Positions 7,944-16,674 of a stretch of 64,000 bases of DNA are shown here, in pieces (the stretch's first letter is position 1; each line of letters begins with the position of its first letter). The notes beneath the pieces are model-generated. The model made no database searches, was not told the DNA's origin, and saw only the letters and a list, made by a program, of their open reading frames with translations. The position numbers were made by a program, and so were the translations under genes. Origin of the DNA: DATDIC01 sp963777625 (GTDB taxonomy: Bacteria; Pseudomonadota; Alphaproteobacteria; Acetobacterales; Acetobacteraceae); contig CAVZRO010000024.1 in assembly GCA_963777625.1 (NCBI GenBank), positions 108,133 to 172,132 on the forward strand. The letters run 5' to 3'.

Positions 7944-8435
7944 ATGCCCGGGCCGCGCAAGAAGCCAGCCCCGCGCAAAGTGCCCAAGCCATTGCCCCTG
8001 GCCGACAAGACACCCGGGACCGCGCGCAAGAAAGCCGTGGTCGCCGGTCCGCGGCCGGCGCTTCCTCGGCGTCCACGCACCGCGGAGCGATCGGCGCTGG
8101 AGCAGTTGCAACGCGTGATCGTGACCAGCCTGGAGGACGACAAGGCCGAGAACGTCGTGGATCTCGATCTGGTCGGACGCGCCACCTTCTGCGATCGCAT
8201 GATCGTCGCGACCGGCCTGGCGGATCGGCAGATCTCGGCGATGGCCGAGCACCTGCTGCGCAAGCTGCACGAGGCCGGGGTGAAGCGCGTGCAGATTGAG
8301 GGTGCCGGTGGCTCCGACTGGGTGCTGATCGATGCCGGCGATATCGTGGTGCATCTGTTCAAGCCGGAGGCGCGGGCGATGTACGCGCTGGAAAAGATGT
8401 GGGGCGCCGATCTGGACGAAGTGGCCTCGGGGTGA
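7944..8435 (+). CDS. rsfS: Ribosome silencing factor RsfS
   Basis: RsfS binds ribosomal protein L14 and blocks subunit joining when nutrients are short. The core domain (about residues 50-155) contains KAENVVDLDLVGRATFCDR, MIVATGLADRQISAMAEHL and GSDWVLIDAGDIVVHLF, all characteristic. The first 45-50 residues are a Pro/Lys/Ala-rich basic extension not found in short RsfS proteins; similar extensions occur in related bacteria. It follows nadD closely, the conserved pairing. Confidence 0.94.
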   Translation: MPGPRKKPAPRKVPKPLPLADKTPGTARKKAVVAGPRPALPRRPRTAERSALEQLQRVIVTSLEDDKAENVVDLDLVGRATFCDRMIVATGLADRQISAMAEHLLRKLHEAGVKRVQIEGAGGSDWVLIDAGDIVVHLFKPEARAMYALEKMWGADLDEVASG

Positions 8436-8460
8436 GTTCTGGCGCTGCGGAAGAAAGACG

Positions 8461-8527
8461 TGGGTGCGCGGGCCAAGCCCGCGCATGACGGCTATCGGCC
8501 CGCGCATGACGGGCGGTGGCCCGCGAT
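8461..8527. repeat. Short palindromic GC repeats (cgcgggc..gcccgcgcatgac)
   Basis: Between the convergent rsfS and gor genes, the motif gcccgcgcatgacgg occurs twice (about 8476-8490 and 8499-8513), preceded by a complementary cgcgggccaagcccgcg palindrome. This is a small REP cluster that could act as a bidirectional transcript end. It differs from the gcgggaatgac family elsewhere in the window. Confidence 0.6.
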
Positions 8528-8537
8528 GCAGCCGATG

Positions 8538-9905
8538 CTACTCAGCCGCTTGCGCTACCCCGGCCACCCGCGTCCGCGTGCGCATGGTGACGAACTCCTC
8601 CGCTGCGGTGGGATGAATGCCGATGGTGCGGTCGAAGTCCGCCTTGGTCGCGCCCATGACCAGCGCGATGGCGAGCCCCTGCATGATCTCCGGCGCGTCC
8701 TCGCCCAGCATGTGGGCGCCCAGTACGCGCTGCGACGCCTGATCGACCACCAGTTTCATCAGCGACTTGCGGGTGCGTCCCGACAGCGTGTGCCGCATCG
8801 GGGTGAACTTGGTGACATACACATCGACCGGGCCGTGCGCGGCGGCCTGTTCCTCGGTCACGCCAACCGTGGCGATCGGCGGCGTGGAGAACACGGCGGT
8901 CGGCACGTTGTGCAACGAAATCTGGCGCGGCCGGCCGCCGAACAGTGAATCGGCAAGGGCGTGTCCTTCGGCCGTCGCGACCGGGGTCAGGTTCATCCGA
9001 TCGGTAACGTCGCCGATCGCGAAGATATGCGGCTGCGAGGTGCGCAGATGCTCATCGACGAGCACTGCGCCGGAGCTATTGGTGGCCACGCCGGCCGCAT
9101 CCAGTCCCAGGTCTTTCGTCGCCGGCCGCCGACCGGTGGCAAAGAACACGAGGTCGGTGTGGATCGCGTGCCCGTTGCTCAGGATGAGCCGCCGGCGCTC
9201 ACCGTCGGCCTCCAGGCGCTGCGGCGTGCAGGCGGGGTGCAGCGCGATCCCCTGGGCGGCGAGTGCCTCGGCCAGTGCCTCGCGCAGATCGTGGTCGAAA
9301 CCGCGCAGGGGTAGCGGTTGGCGGAACACCAAGTCTACTTCCGCGCCCAGTGCCGCGAAGATGCCAGCAAATTCGACCGCGATGTAGCCGCTGCCAAGCA
9401 CTGCAATGCGCCTGGGCATCTGCGGCAGATAGAACGCATCGTCGGAAATGATCCCTAGCTCCGCGCCCGGGATCGCCAGCCGCTCCGGATGGCCGCCGGT
9501 GGCGATGACGATACGCTCCGCGGTCACGCGCTGGCCGCCGACATCCAGCGTGTGCGCATCGACGAGATGTGCGCGGGCGTCGAAGATCGTGGCGCCGGCG
9601 CTGTCCAGCAGGCGACGGTAGATCGCCTGCAGGCGTCCGATTTCCTTGTCCTTTGCGGCGATCAGCTTCGACCACTCGTGTGGGCCTTTGCGGATGCGCC
9701 AGCCGAAACCGGCCGCGTCTTCGGCCCAGCCGCCATATTCGCCGGCCTGGACCAGCAGCTTCTTCGGCACGCAGCCGATGTTGACGCAGGTGCCGCCCCA
9801 GAACCGGTCCTCCGCGATGCCGACGCGGGCGCCGTGGCCGGCGGCAATACGCGCGCATCGCACCCCGCCGGAGCCGCCGCCGATCACGAACAGGTCGAAG
9901 TCCAT
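8538..9905 (-). CDS. gor: Glutathione-disulfide reductase
   Basis: FAD-dependent NADPH:glutathione reductase, 455 residues. The FAD-binding GGGSGGVRCAR is at the N-terminus, the redox disulfide is in GGTCVNIGCVPKK (Cys40 and Cys45) and the NADPH-binding Rossmann segment is AVLGSGYIAVEFAG. ATGRRP and AIGDVTDRMNLTPVA are the second FAD motif, and the C-terminal GIHPTAAEEFVTMR contains the catalytic His-Glu. CVNIGC with PKK favours glutathione reductase over dihydrolipoamide dehydrogenase. It is monocistronic and convergent with rsfS. Confidence 0.95.
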   Translation of the reverse strand: MDFDLFVIGGGSGGVRCARIAAGHGARVGIAEDRFWGGTCVNIGCVPKKLLVQAGEYGGWAEDAAGFGWRIRKGPHEWSKLIAAKDKEIGRLQAIYRRLLDSAGATIFDARAHLVDAHTLDVGGQRVTAERIVIATGGHPERLAIPGAELGIISDDAFYLPQMPRRIAVLGSGYIAVEFAGIFAALGAEVDLVFRQPLPLRGFDHDLREALAEALAAQGIALHPACTPQRLEADGERRRLILSNGHAIHTDLVFFATGRRPATKDLGLDAAGVATNSSGAVLVDEHLRTSQPHIFAIGDVTDRMNLTPVATAEGHALADSLFGGRPRQISLHNVPTAVFSTPPIATVGVTEEQAAAHGPVDVYVTKFTPMRHTLSGRTRKSLMKLVVDQASQRVLGAHMLGEDAPEIMQGLAIALVMGATKADFDRTIGIHPTAAEEFVTMRTRTRVAGVAQAAE

Positions 9906-10007
9906 GGGTACTCCCAGCGTGTTGCGGGCGGGGAGGGTAGAGGATGACGGCGGCGAGATGAAGGCTGGGGGTTGGACGGCGTGGGTTGAGGGTTTGGAAA
10001 GGGTTCA

Positions 10008-10471
10008 CACGGAGAACCACGGAGGACACACGGAGAGCCACGGAGGTTCATTATGCTGGTGGATGGCGCCTTGACCCAGCAGGTGATCGGACGGGCGATC
10101 GAGGTTCACCGGCAACTCGGTCCGGGGTTGCTCGAGTCAGTGTACGAGGCGTGTCTTTGTTACGAGCTGGAGCGGGCCGGGATCGCGTTTGAGCGTCAGA
10201 CCGGCATTCCGCTGGTTTATCGAGACATGCGGCTGAATATCGGCTTCCGCGCCGATCTGGTGGTCGCGCGGACGCTGATCGTGGAGATCAAGTCGGTGGA
10301 GATGCTTTCACCACTGCATGACGCGCAAATCCTGACCTATCTGCGGCTTAGCGGCTACAGAATCGGGCTGCTGCTGAACTTCAACGCGCTGCGGCTGAAA
10401 GACGGGTTGCGACGCGTGGTGATGTGATCTCTCCGTGGTTCTCCGTGCCGTCTTCTCCGTGGCTCTCCGTG
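10008..10471. repeat. Inverted repeat pairs flanking the GxxExxY gene
   Basis: Two 17-bp motifs lie before the gene: A, cacggagaaccacggag (10008-10024), and B, cacggagagccacggag (10029-10045). Exact reverse complements of A (10431-10447) and B (10455-10471) lie right after its stop. A and B differ by two bases, so each flank carries a tandem pair and the flanks form an inverted repeat around exactly one gene. The arrangement looks like a mobile or exchangeable single-gene cassette. A related empty remnant is at 37218-37321. Confidence 0.7.
10053..10427 (+). CDS. GxxExxY protein (PDDEXK_3 family)
   Basis: A 124-residue protein with the family-naming GPGLLESVYE motif near residues 24-33, the nuclease-like EIKSVE segment near residue 77 and a LRLSGYRIGLLLNFN tail typical of the family. 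GxxExxY proteins have a PDDEXK nuclease-like fold but no firmly established role. The ATG follows repeat B by 7 bp, so no ordinary ribosome binding site is free outside the repeat (cggaggttcatt could serve). Direct and inverted flanking repeats suggest horizontal movement. Confidence 0.92.
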   Translation: MLVDGALTQQVIGRAIEVHRQLGPGLLESVYEACLCYELERAGIAFERQTGIPLVYRDMRLNIGFRADLVVARTLIVEIKSVEMLSPLHDAQILTYLRLSGYRIGLLLNFNALRLKDGLRRVVM

Positions 10472-10497
10472 TCAGCGTTTTTGCTGTGGTTTCCTCA

Positions 10498-12849
10498 TCA
10501 CTCCGCAGCGGAGGAACGGGCTTCCCGGATCGCCGACCAGACGCGATGCGGCGTGGCGGGCATGTCGAAGTGCCGCACGCCTGCCGGCGCCAGCGCGTTG
10601 TTCACGGCGTTCATCACCGCGGCCAGCGCACCGACGGTTCCCGCTTCGCCCACGCCTTTCGCACCGACCGGGTTGACCTGGGTCGGCACCTCCCGCGTGG
10701 CGATACGGAAGTGCGGAATGTCGGCCGCGCGCGGCATCTGATAGTCCATGAAGGATGCGGTCAGCATCTGGCCGGAGCCGGAATCGTGCACGATCTGCTC
10801 GCCCAGTCCCTGGCCGAGCCCTTGCACCACCCCGCCATGGATCTGTCCGGCGACCAGCAGCGGATTGATGATGCGGCCGAGGTCCTCGATCGCGGTGTAG
10901 CGGACGATCTCAGTAACGCCGGTGTCGATATCGATTTCCACCTCGCAGATATGGGTGCCGTTCGGGAAGGTGACCGCGGTTGCCTGGAATTCGCCCAGCT
11001 CGTCGAGGCCTGGCGTCTCGCCGGGCGGGAGCCGGGCAGGATCGTGCGCGGCGCGCGCCACGTCGGCAAGATCGACCAGCCGGTCGGTGCCGGCAATGCG
11101 GAAGCGGCCGGAGTCGAAGGTGATATCGGCAACCGACGCCTCCAGCATGTCCGCGGCAATGCGGCTGGCCTTTGCGATCACCTTGTCGGCGGCGACGGAA
11201 ATCGCCGAGGCGCCGATCGGCATGGCGCCCGACCCGCCGCTGCCGCGCCCGAACGGCAGGTCGTCGGTATCGCCCTGGCGGTATTCGATGTGATCCAGCG
11301 GGACGCCGAGGCGTTGCGCGACGAGCTGCGCGAACGAGGTCTCCAGCCCTTGCCCGACCGACATCGTGCCGGTGCGCAGGATCACCCGCCCATCGGGTTC
11401 GACCGCGATGCTGGAATTATCGCGTCCCGGTCGCAGGAACGGTCCCCCGGCCACTTCGATGCAGTTGCAAATGCCGATGCCGCGCAGCTTGCCGGCACGG
11501 ACCGATTCTTTCTGGCGTGCCGGGAATCCGGCATAATCCGCCAGTTCAGCCGCCATGCGCATGCCGCCTTCGAACTCGCCGCAGTCATAGGTGAAGGTCA
11601 AGGCGGTCTTGTATGGCATGGCGTCGGGCGGGATGAGGTTGATCCGCCGCAGCTCGAACGGGTCGATGCCCAGCTCCGTCGCTGCCACATCCATCATGCG
11701 TTCGATGGTGTAGGTCGCCTCGGGCCGGCCGGCGCCGCGATAGGCGGCGGTCGGCACCGTGTTGGTGAGCACGCCGCAGACCTCAGCCGCCATCTGCGGG
11801 ATCAGGTACACGCCGGCGGTGCCACCGATATTGCCCACGGCCCAGCCCGACCGCCCGGATACGTAGGCGCCCAGATTGACGTCCCAGCGCAGCCGGAACG
11901 CGGTGATCCGGTTGCGTGCGTCGAAGCCGAGTTCGGCACGGATGTCGATCTCCCGTGCCTGCTCATCGGTCAGGAAGCCTTCGGTGCGATCGGATTCCCA
12001 CAGCACGGGGCGTTGGAACTTCCGCGCCGCCCAGGCGACCAGCACGGTCTCCTGGTGCACACCCGATTTCATCCCGAATGACCCGCCGACGTCACCCAGG
12101 GTCACGCGCACGCGGCTCGGATCTTCGTGCAGCACCTGGGCTATGCCCCCGCGCAGTGAGTGCGGACCCTGGTGGCTTGCGGTGACGATCAGCCGTCCGT
12201 CGGAGCCGATCGACGCCAGCGCGTTGCGCGGCTCCATTGGGTTGGCGGTGACACGCGAAATGGTGAAATCGAGCGTCGTGACGTGGGTGGAGCCGCGCAG
12301 CGCGGCCTCGGTCGCGTCGGCTTTTCCGCCACGCCACAGGAACGCGATGTTGCCGGGCGCGATGTCCCAGAGCGGCGGCGCGCCCGCGCGCAACGCGTCG
12401 GCGGATGTCACCACGGGCTGTCGTGCCGAGTACTCCACGACCACGGTGTCGGCGGCTTCCTGCGCGATCTCGCGGGTTTCGGCGATCACCGCCGCGACCG
12501 GCTCGCCGACGAAGCGGACGCGGTCCTGCGCGAGGATCGCGCGATCGGTCTTTGGCGCCGGGGACCCGTCTGGCCGGGGAAAGCCGATGCCGCCTGGGAT
12601 CGGGGCGATCCCGTCCGCCACCAGGTCGGTCCCGATCACCACCGCGATCACGCCGCGCATGGAGCGAGCCTCGCTTGCATCGATCGCGACGATATCGGCG
12701 TGCGCATGGGGTGAACGGACGAGCACCGCATGCAGCAGACCCGCCGGGTGCGCATCGCCGGTGTAGCGGCCGCGGCCGGTCAACAGGCGTCGGTCTTCGC
12801 GACGTGGCAGCGATTTCGGCTCCATCAAGGGCATCGTGGTCTCCGGCAT
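10498..12849 (-). CDS. Xanthine dehydrogenase/CO dehydrogenase-family molybdopterin-binding (large) subunit
   Basis: A 783-residue molybdenum hydroxylase large subunit. It has the N-terminal RREDRRLLTGRGRYTGDAH segment, GGSFGMKSG in the cofactor region, AAYRGAGRPEA, and the C-terminal GAKGVGEAG with the catalytic glutamate. AYRGAGR in place of the AYxCSFR active-site loop of true CO dehydrogenase marks it as a form II or other hydroxylase, so CO oxidation is not implied. No FAD (medium) or [2Fe-2S] (small) subunit gene lies beside it; partners must be elsewhere or absent. Function is known only to class level. Confidence 0.9.
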   Translation of the reverse strand: MPETTMPLMEPKSLPRREDRRLLTGRGRYTGDAHPAGLLHAVLVRSPHAHADIVAIDASEARSMRGVIAVVIGTDLVADGIAPIPGGIGFPRPDGSPAPKTDRAILAQDRVRFVGEPVAAVIAETREIAQEAADTVVVEYSARQPVVTSADALRAGAPPLWDIAPGNIAFLWRGGKADATEAALRGSTHVTTLDFTISRVTANPMEPRNALASIGSDGRLIVTASHQGPHSLRGGIAQVLHEDPSRVRVTLGDVGGSFGMKSGVHQETVLVAWAARKFQRPVLWESDRTEGFLTDEQAREIDIRAELGFDARNRITAFRLRWDVNLGAYVSGRSGWAVGNIGGTAGVYLIPQMAAEVCGVLTNTVPTAAYRGAGRPEATYTIERMMDVAATELGIDPFELRRINLIPPDAMPYKTALTFTYDCGEFEGGMRMAAELADYAGFPARQKESVRAGKLRGIGICNCIEVAGGPFLRPGRDNSSIAVEPDGRVILRTGTMSVGQGLETSFAQLVAQRLGVPLDHIEYRQGDTDDLPFGRGSGGSGAMPIGASAISVAADKVIAKASRIAADMLEASVADITFDSGRFRIAGTDRLVDLADVARAAHDPARLPPGETPGLDELGEFQATAVTFPNGTHICEVEIDIDTGVTEIVRYTAIEDLGRIINPLLVAGQIHGGVVQGLGQGLGEQIVHDSGSGQMLTASFMDYQMPRAADIPHFRIATREVPTQVNPVGAKGVGEAGTVGALAAVMNAVNNALAPAGVRHFDMPATPHRVWSAIREARSSAAE

Positions 12850-12990
12850 TTTTCAGCCCATTGGCAGCGCAGAGCGGGAGGCGACGCAACCCCTTGGGTT
12901 CGCGGGCCTGCGTCACGCAAATTCTGGGCCGGCATCACGAGCTCGTGTTTGGCGGCGGCATTACGGCTACGACCCGTGTGGCATGCGGGT

Positions 12991-13040
12991 GTTTAGGTTG
13001 ACTGGCGTTTAGGTTGACTCCGGGCGGTGGCGCCTAGGTA
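12991..13040 (+). promoter_or_regulatory. Direct repeat with -35-like ttgact, possible emrAB promoter
   Basis: The 13-bp sequence gtttaggttgact occurs twice, at 12991-13003 and 13007-13019, so two -35-like ttgact hexamers lie 16 bp apart upstream of emrA. A weak -10 candidate (taggta, 13035-13040) sits 15 bp after the second. The repeat may be a regulator-binding site controlling efflux expression; no regulator gene is adjacent. Confidence 0.4.
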
Positions 13041-13098
13041 TCGAAGGGGCGACCGACAGGTTTGGTCATCTTCACGTGTCCGGAAGGAAGAGACCTCG

Positions 13099-14193
13099 AT
13101 GGATCAGGTCTATGCCGATGTTCCGCAGCGGGATCAGCCGCGCGAAACTGAGGGCGTCGGGGTGCCGCCGCCTCGCCGGTCGCGGCGATGGCTGGTGGTT
13201 GTCGCGGGCGTCGTGCTGGCCCTTTTGGTGATCGCCGGCGGCGTGGCCTATTGGCTGGCGACGCGAGATTATCAGTCCACGACCGATGCGCAGATCGACG
13301 CGAACGTGACGCAGATGGCGTCGCAAGTTGCCGGGCGGGTCACGGACATCCAGTTCAGCGACAACCAGCACGTGAATAGCGGGGAGGTGCTGCTGAAGAT
13401 CGACCCGCGCGACTATCAGGCCAGGCTGGACCAGGCGGTCGCGCAACAGCAGAGCGCCGCGGCGCAGGTGACGCAAGCGGTGGCGCAGCTCGGGGTGCAG
13501 CAGGCGTCGCTGGATCAGGCCGGGGCAAATGTGGTGGTGGCGCAGGCCGACCTGACGCAGGCGCGACAGGATTATGAGCGATTTCACCGGATCAATCCGC
13601 GTGCTGTCGCGCAGCAGCAGATCGACCAGGCCGACGCGGCGTTTCGATCGCAGACGGCGAAGCTGGCGGCGGCGAAGCAGGCGGTCGAGGGCGCCAGGGC
13701 GCAGGTTTCCGCAGCGCAAGCGCAGGTGACGGCGGCGAAGGCGGCGGAGCAGCAGGCGCTGGCCGGTGTGTCGACGGCGAAGCTGCAACTTTCCTACGCG
13801 ACGATCGTGGCGCCCCGCGCCGGTCGGGTGACGCATCGCACGGTCAATGTCGGTGATTACATCCAATCAGGTCAGGCGCTGTTCGCGCTGGTTCAGGACG
13901 GCCCCTGGGTGCAGGCGGACTTCAAGGAGACGGAGCTGGCGCATATGCGACCGGGTCAGCCGGTGACGATCTCCGTGGACGGGGTGCCGGGGGTTACGTT
14001 CCACGGCCGGGTGGACAGTTTCCAGTCCGGCACCGGCGCGCAATTCAGTGCGCTGCCGGCCGAGAATGCGACCGGCAACTGGGTGAAGGTGGTGCAGCGC
14101 GTGCCGGTCAAGATCGTCTTCGATGATGATTCGTCACAGAAATATTTCCTTGCTCCCGGCATGTCTGTCGAGGCCAGCGTCAAGGTTCGCTGA
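13099..14193 (+). CDS. emrA: HlyD/EmrA family efflux periplasmic adaptor
   Basis: Membrane fusion protein that links an inner-membrane transporter to an outer-membrane channel. It has 364 residues from ATG 13099, chosen for the ggaaggaagag site upstream. One TM helix spans about residues 31-53, then the first barrel-sandwich half (DAQIDANVTQMASQVAGRV), a long Gln/Ala-rich coiled-coil hairpin (about 105-220), and the second half LSYATIVAPRAGRVTHRTV. The 3-bp spacing to emrB and the EmrA-like DAQI motif support an EmrAB-type drug efflux pair. No outer-membrane component is nearby. Confidence 0.92.
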   Translation: MDQVYADVPQRDQPRETEGVGVPPPRRSRRWLVVVAGVVLALLVIAGGVAYWLATRDYQSTTDAQIDANVTQMASQVAGRVTDIQFSDNQHVNSGEVLLKIDPRDYQARLDQAVAQQQSAAAQVTQAVAQLGVQQASLDQAGANVVVAQADLTQARQDYERFHRINPRAVAQQQIDQADAAFRSQTAKLAAAKQAVEGARAQVSAAQAQVTAAKAAEQQALAGVSTAKLQLSYATIVAPRAGRVTHRTVNVGDYIQSGQALFALVQDGPWVQADFKETELAHMRPGQPVTISVDGVPGVTFHGRVDSFQSGTGAQFSALPAENATGNWVKVVQRVPVKIVFDDDSSQKYFLAPGMSVEASVKVR

Positions 14194-14199
14194 AGGCAC

Positions 14200-15726
14200 G
14201 TGGCGCAGACGCTTCCCCGTTCGGCGGCTGGCGACCGCAGCCCGTGGCTGGTCGCGATCGTCGTTTCGATCGCTACGTTCATGGAGGTGCTGGACACCAC
14301 CATCGTGAATGTGGCGCTTCGGCATATCGCCGGCAGCCTGGCGATCAGCCTGGACGAGAGCACGTGGATTCTGACCAGCTACCTGATTTCCAATGCAATC
14401 GTCTTGCCCATCAGCGGATGGCTGGCGACGGTGATCGGGCGCAAGCGATACTACATGGGATGCGTGGCGGCGTTCACCGCTGCCTCGCTGGCCTGTGCCG
14501 CCGCCACATCGTTGACCTGGATGGTGGTCGCCCGACTTGCCCAGGGCATCGGTGGCGGCGGGCTGGCTCCCACCGAGCAGGCCATCTTTGCCGACACGTT
14601 TCCGGTGGAAAAGCGGGCGCAGGCCTTCGCCGTATATGGATTGACCGTGGTCACGGCTCCGGCGATCGGTCCGGTGGTGGGGGGATGGCTGACGGACAAT
14701 CTGTCCTGGCACTGGGTTTTCCTGATCAATCTGCCAGTGGGCCTGCTGTCGCTGACGCTGGTGTATTTCCTGATGGTCGAGCCGCCGGCACTGCAGGAAG
14801 ACCGGCAACGGTTGCTGCGGGGCGGGCTGAAAATCGATTACTTCGGGTTCGCGCTGGTGGCGCTGGGGTTCGGCGCGTTGCAGGTGGTGCTCGACCGGTT
14901 CGATATCGAGGACGGCTTTGCATCCGGCATGGTCACCGATCTGGCGCTGGTTTCCGCCATCAGCCTGATCACGATGGTGATATGGGAACTGGTGATAGAT
15001 CGGCCCATTGTCGATATCCGCCTGTTCGCGCGATCGCGCGGCTTTGCCATCTCCTGCGGGCTGATGTTCCTGGTCGGGTTTCTGCTGATCAGCACCACGC
15101 AATTGCTGCCGCAGCTTACGCAGACACTGCTGAATTATGACGCCTATCAGTCGGGGCTGACGCTCGCCATGGGTGGGGTGGTGACGTTCGTGACGATGCC
15201 AATCGCCGGAATTGTGACCGGGCGGCTGATCCAGCCGAAATGGCTAATTCTGGTGGCATTCATCGGCACCGGGTGGTCGCTGATATGGGCCTCGGGGCTG
15301 GATCTCGACATGTCGTTCTGGACGGTGTCGCGGATGCGCGTGCTGCAGGTGATCTGGCTGCCGTTCCTGTTCATCCCGATGAGCGCGGTTTCCTATGTCG
15401 GCGTGCCGCCGGACCAGAACAACCAGGCCTCGGCGATGATCAACCTGATGCGGAACCTGGGCGGCAGCGTGGGCGTGTCGTTCGTGAATAGCTGGCTGGA
15501 CTGGCGGACGCAGTTCCATCATGCGCGGCTGGCGGAATCCGTGACGCCGTATAACGGGTATGGGTTCGGTCACTCGCTGACGCAGATTGCCCGGGCGGTG
15601 GAGCAGCAGGCGAGCGTCATGAGCTATCTCGACATATTCTGGCTGCTCGGGGTGATCGCGCTGTGTGTGTGGCCGGCGGCGCTGTTTCTGCCACGGATGC
15701 CGAAGGGGGCGGCGCCGGCACATTAG
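14200..15726 (+). CDS. emrB: DHA2 family MFS multidrug transporter (EmrB-like)
   Basis: Proton-driven drug exporter with about 14 membrane segments, 508 residues. The start codon is GTG at 14200, 6 bp after the emrA stop. The segments FMEVLDTTIVNVALRHIAG and WILTSYLISNAIVLP are hallmark DHA2 sequences (motif D1 with the intramembrane Asp), and ARLAQGIGGGGLAPT is also typical. The final VWPAALFLPRMPKG is of special interest because a diverged copy of it occurs in the chimeric scar at 19497-19655. Confidence 0.93.
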   Translation: MAQTLPRSAAGDRSPWLVAIVVSIATFMEVLDTTIVNVALRHIAGSLAISLDESTWILTSYLISNAIVLPISGWLATVIGRKRYYMGCVAAFTAASLACAAATSLTWMVVARLAQGIGGGGLAPTEQAIFADTFPVEKRAQAFAVYGLTVVTAPAIGPVVGGWLTDNLSWHWVFLINLPVGLLSLTLVYFLMVEPPALQEDRQRLLRGGLKIDYFGFALVALGFGALQVVLDRFDIEDGFASGMVTDLALVSAISLITMVIWELVIDRPIVDIRLFARSRGFAISCGLMFLVGFLLISTTQLLPQLTQTLLNYDAYQSGLTLAMGGVVTFVTMPIAGIVTGRLIQPKWLILVAFIGTGWSLIWASGLDLDMSFWTVSRMRVLQVIWLPFLFIPMSAVSYVGVPPDQNNQASAMINLMRNLGGSVGVSFVNSWLDWRTQFHHARLAESVTPYNGYGFGHSLTQIARAVEQQASVMSYLDIFWLLGVIALCVWPAALFLPRMPKGAAPAH

Positions 15727-15750
15727 AGCGGGCGGGGACCCCTCCCCTGG

Positions 15751-15771
15751 CCCCTCCCGCAAGGGGAGGGG
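15751..15771 (+). terminator. GC hairpin after emrB
   Basis: Arms cccctccc (15751-15758) and gggagggg (15764-15771) with a 5-nt loop, 25 bp after the emrB stop. There is no U-run, so it may be a repeat palindrome of the common cccctcccgcaaggggagggg type rather than a strict intrinsic terminator. Confidence 0.45.
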
Positions 15772-15840
15772 GACGCTTCCGATGGCAGGTTGCCCTATGC
15801 TCGATCTGGGCGAATGCTGGCGAAAACGGGAGCCAAGCTG

Positions 15841-16566
15841 ATGTCGGACCCTCCGCGCAGATGGAGCGTCGATCTGTCCGCGCGGCGAGAGGCGCTGCGC
15901 GGCTGTCCGCTGTTTCGCTCGCTGACGCCGGATGAGATCGAAGCGGTGCTCGCCCGCGCCGCACTACAGCGATTTGCCCGTGGTGACACGATCATGCATC
16001 GCGGCGATCCGGCACTGGGCATGGTGGTGATCCTGCAAGGCCGTGTGCGGATCAGCATCACCTCGGCGGAGGGGCAGGAGACCTCGCTCGGCGTGCTCGG
16101 GAAAGGTGAAGTGGTCGGCGAGATGGCGCTGCTCGATGGCGGCGAGCGCAGCGCCGACGTGACGGCACTCGATGACGGCGTGCTGTTGCTGATCCAGCGC
16201 GGCGATTTTCTGCCTTTGCTGCAGGCGAGCGCCGGGCTGTGTCTGCGCCTGATGCATGTGCTGTGTGATCGGTTGCGCGATACCAATCGGGCGGTCGAGG
16301 AAATCGCAACCCTTGCGTTGTCGGAGCGGCTCGGGCGCCTGCTGCTGCGGCTGGCCAACAGCTACGGCACCCGACAGGAGAACGAGCTGCGACTCGAGCT
16401 GCGATTATCGCAGAAAGATCTCGGCACTCTGGTGGGAGCCTCGCGGGAGAAGGTGAATCGGCAGATCCGGCTTTGGGAACAAAATGGGGTCCTGGTGCAC
16501 GAGCGCGGCTACATGCTGATCCGCCAGCCGGAGGCCCTCGTACCCGGCGCCCGCGACGGGCAATAG
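15841..16566 (+). CDS. Crp/Fnr family transcriptional regulator
   Basis: A 241-residue cyclic-nucleotide-binding regulator. The sensor domain (about 30-140) has the jelly-roll segment GMVVILQGRVRIS and GEVVGEMALLDGGERSADV, where Glu and the R-S-A stretch occupy the phosphate-binding cassette of cAMP-responsive members. A winged helix follows with LRLSQKDLGTLVGASREKVNRQI. No N-terminal FNR-type cysteine cluster is present, so cyclic nucleotide rather than iron-sulfur sensing is favoured. The start at 15841 follows a gggagc site; an upstream in-frame ATG at 15790 is possible. The next gene, 108 bp on, is a nucleotide cyclase. Confidence 0.9.
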   Translation: MSDPPRRWSVDLSARREALRGCPLFRSLTPDEIEAVLARAALQRFARGDTIMHRGDPALGMVVILQGRVRISITSAEGQETSLGVLGKGEVVGEMALLDGGERSADVTALDDGVLLLIQRGDFLPLLQASAGLCLRLMHVLCDRLRDTNRAVEEIATLALSERLGRLLLRLANSYGTRQENELRLELRLSQKDLGTLVGASREKVNRQIRLWEQNGVLVHERGYMLIRQPEALVPGARDGQ

Positions 16567-16600
16567 CAGCCGCCGTGGAGATTCGCGGTTGCGCGGGCGG

Positions 16601-16632
16601 TCGCTGGATTCCCGCTTTCGCAGAAATGACGA
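16601..16632 (+). repeat. Half copy of the gcgggaatgac repeat
   Basis: The stretch ctggattcccgctttcgcagaaatgacg is one arm-and-loop of the family seen at 18450, 33880 and 55660, with one mismatch in the right arm. It sits between the Crp/Fnr gene and the cyclase gene and is followed by caatgccgtttggtataa, the usual outer end of the longer element. Confidence 0.6.
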
Positions 16633-16674
16633 AGGTGGGTCATACTCAATGCCGTTTGGTATAAAACATCGCCA

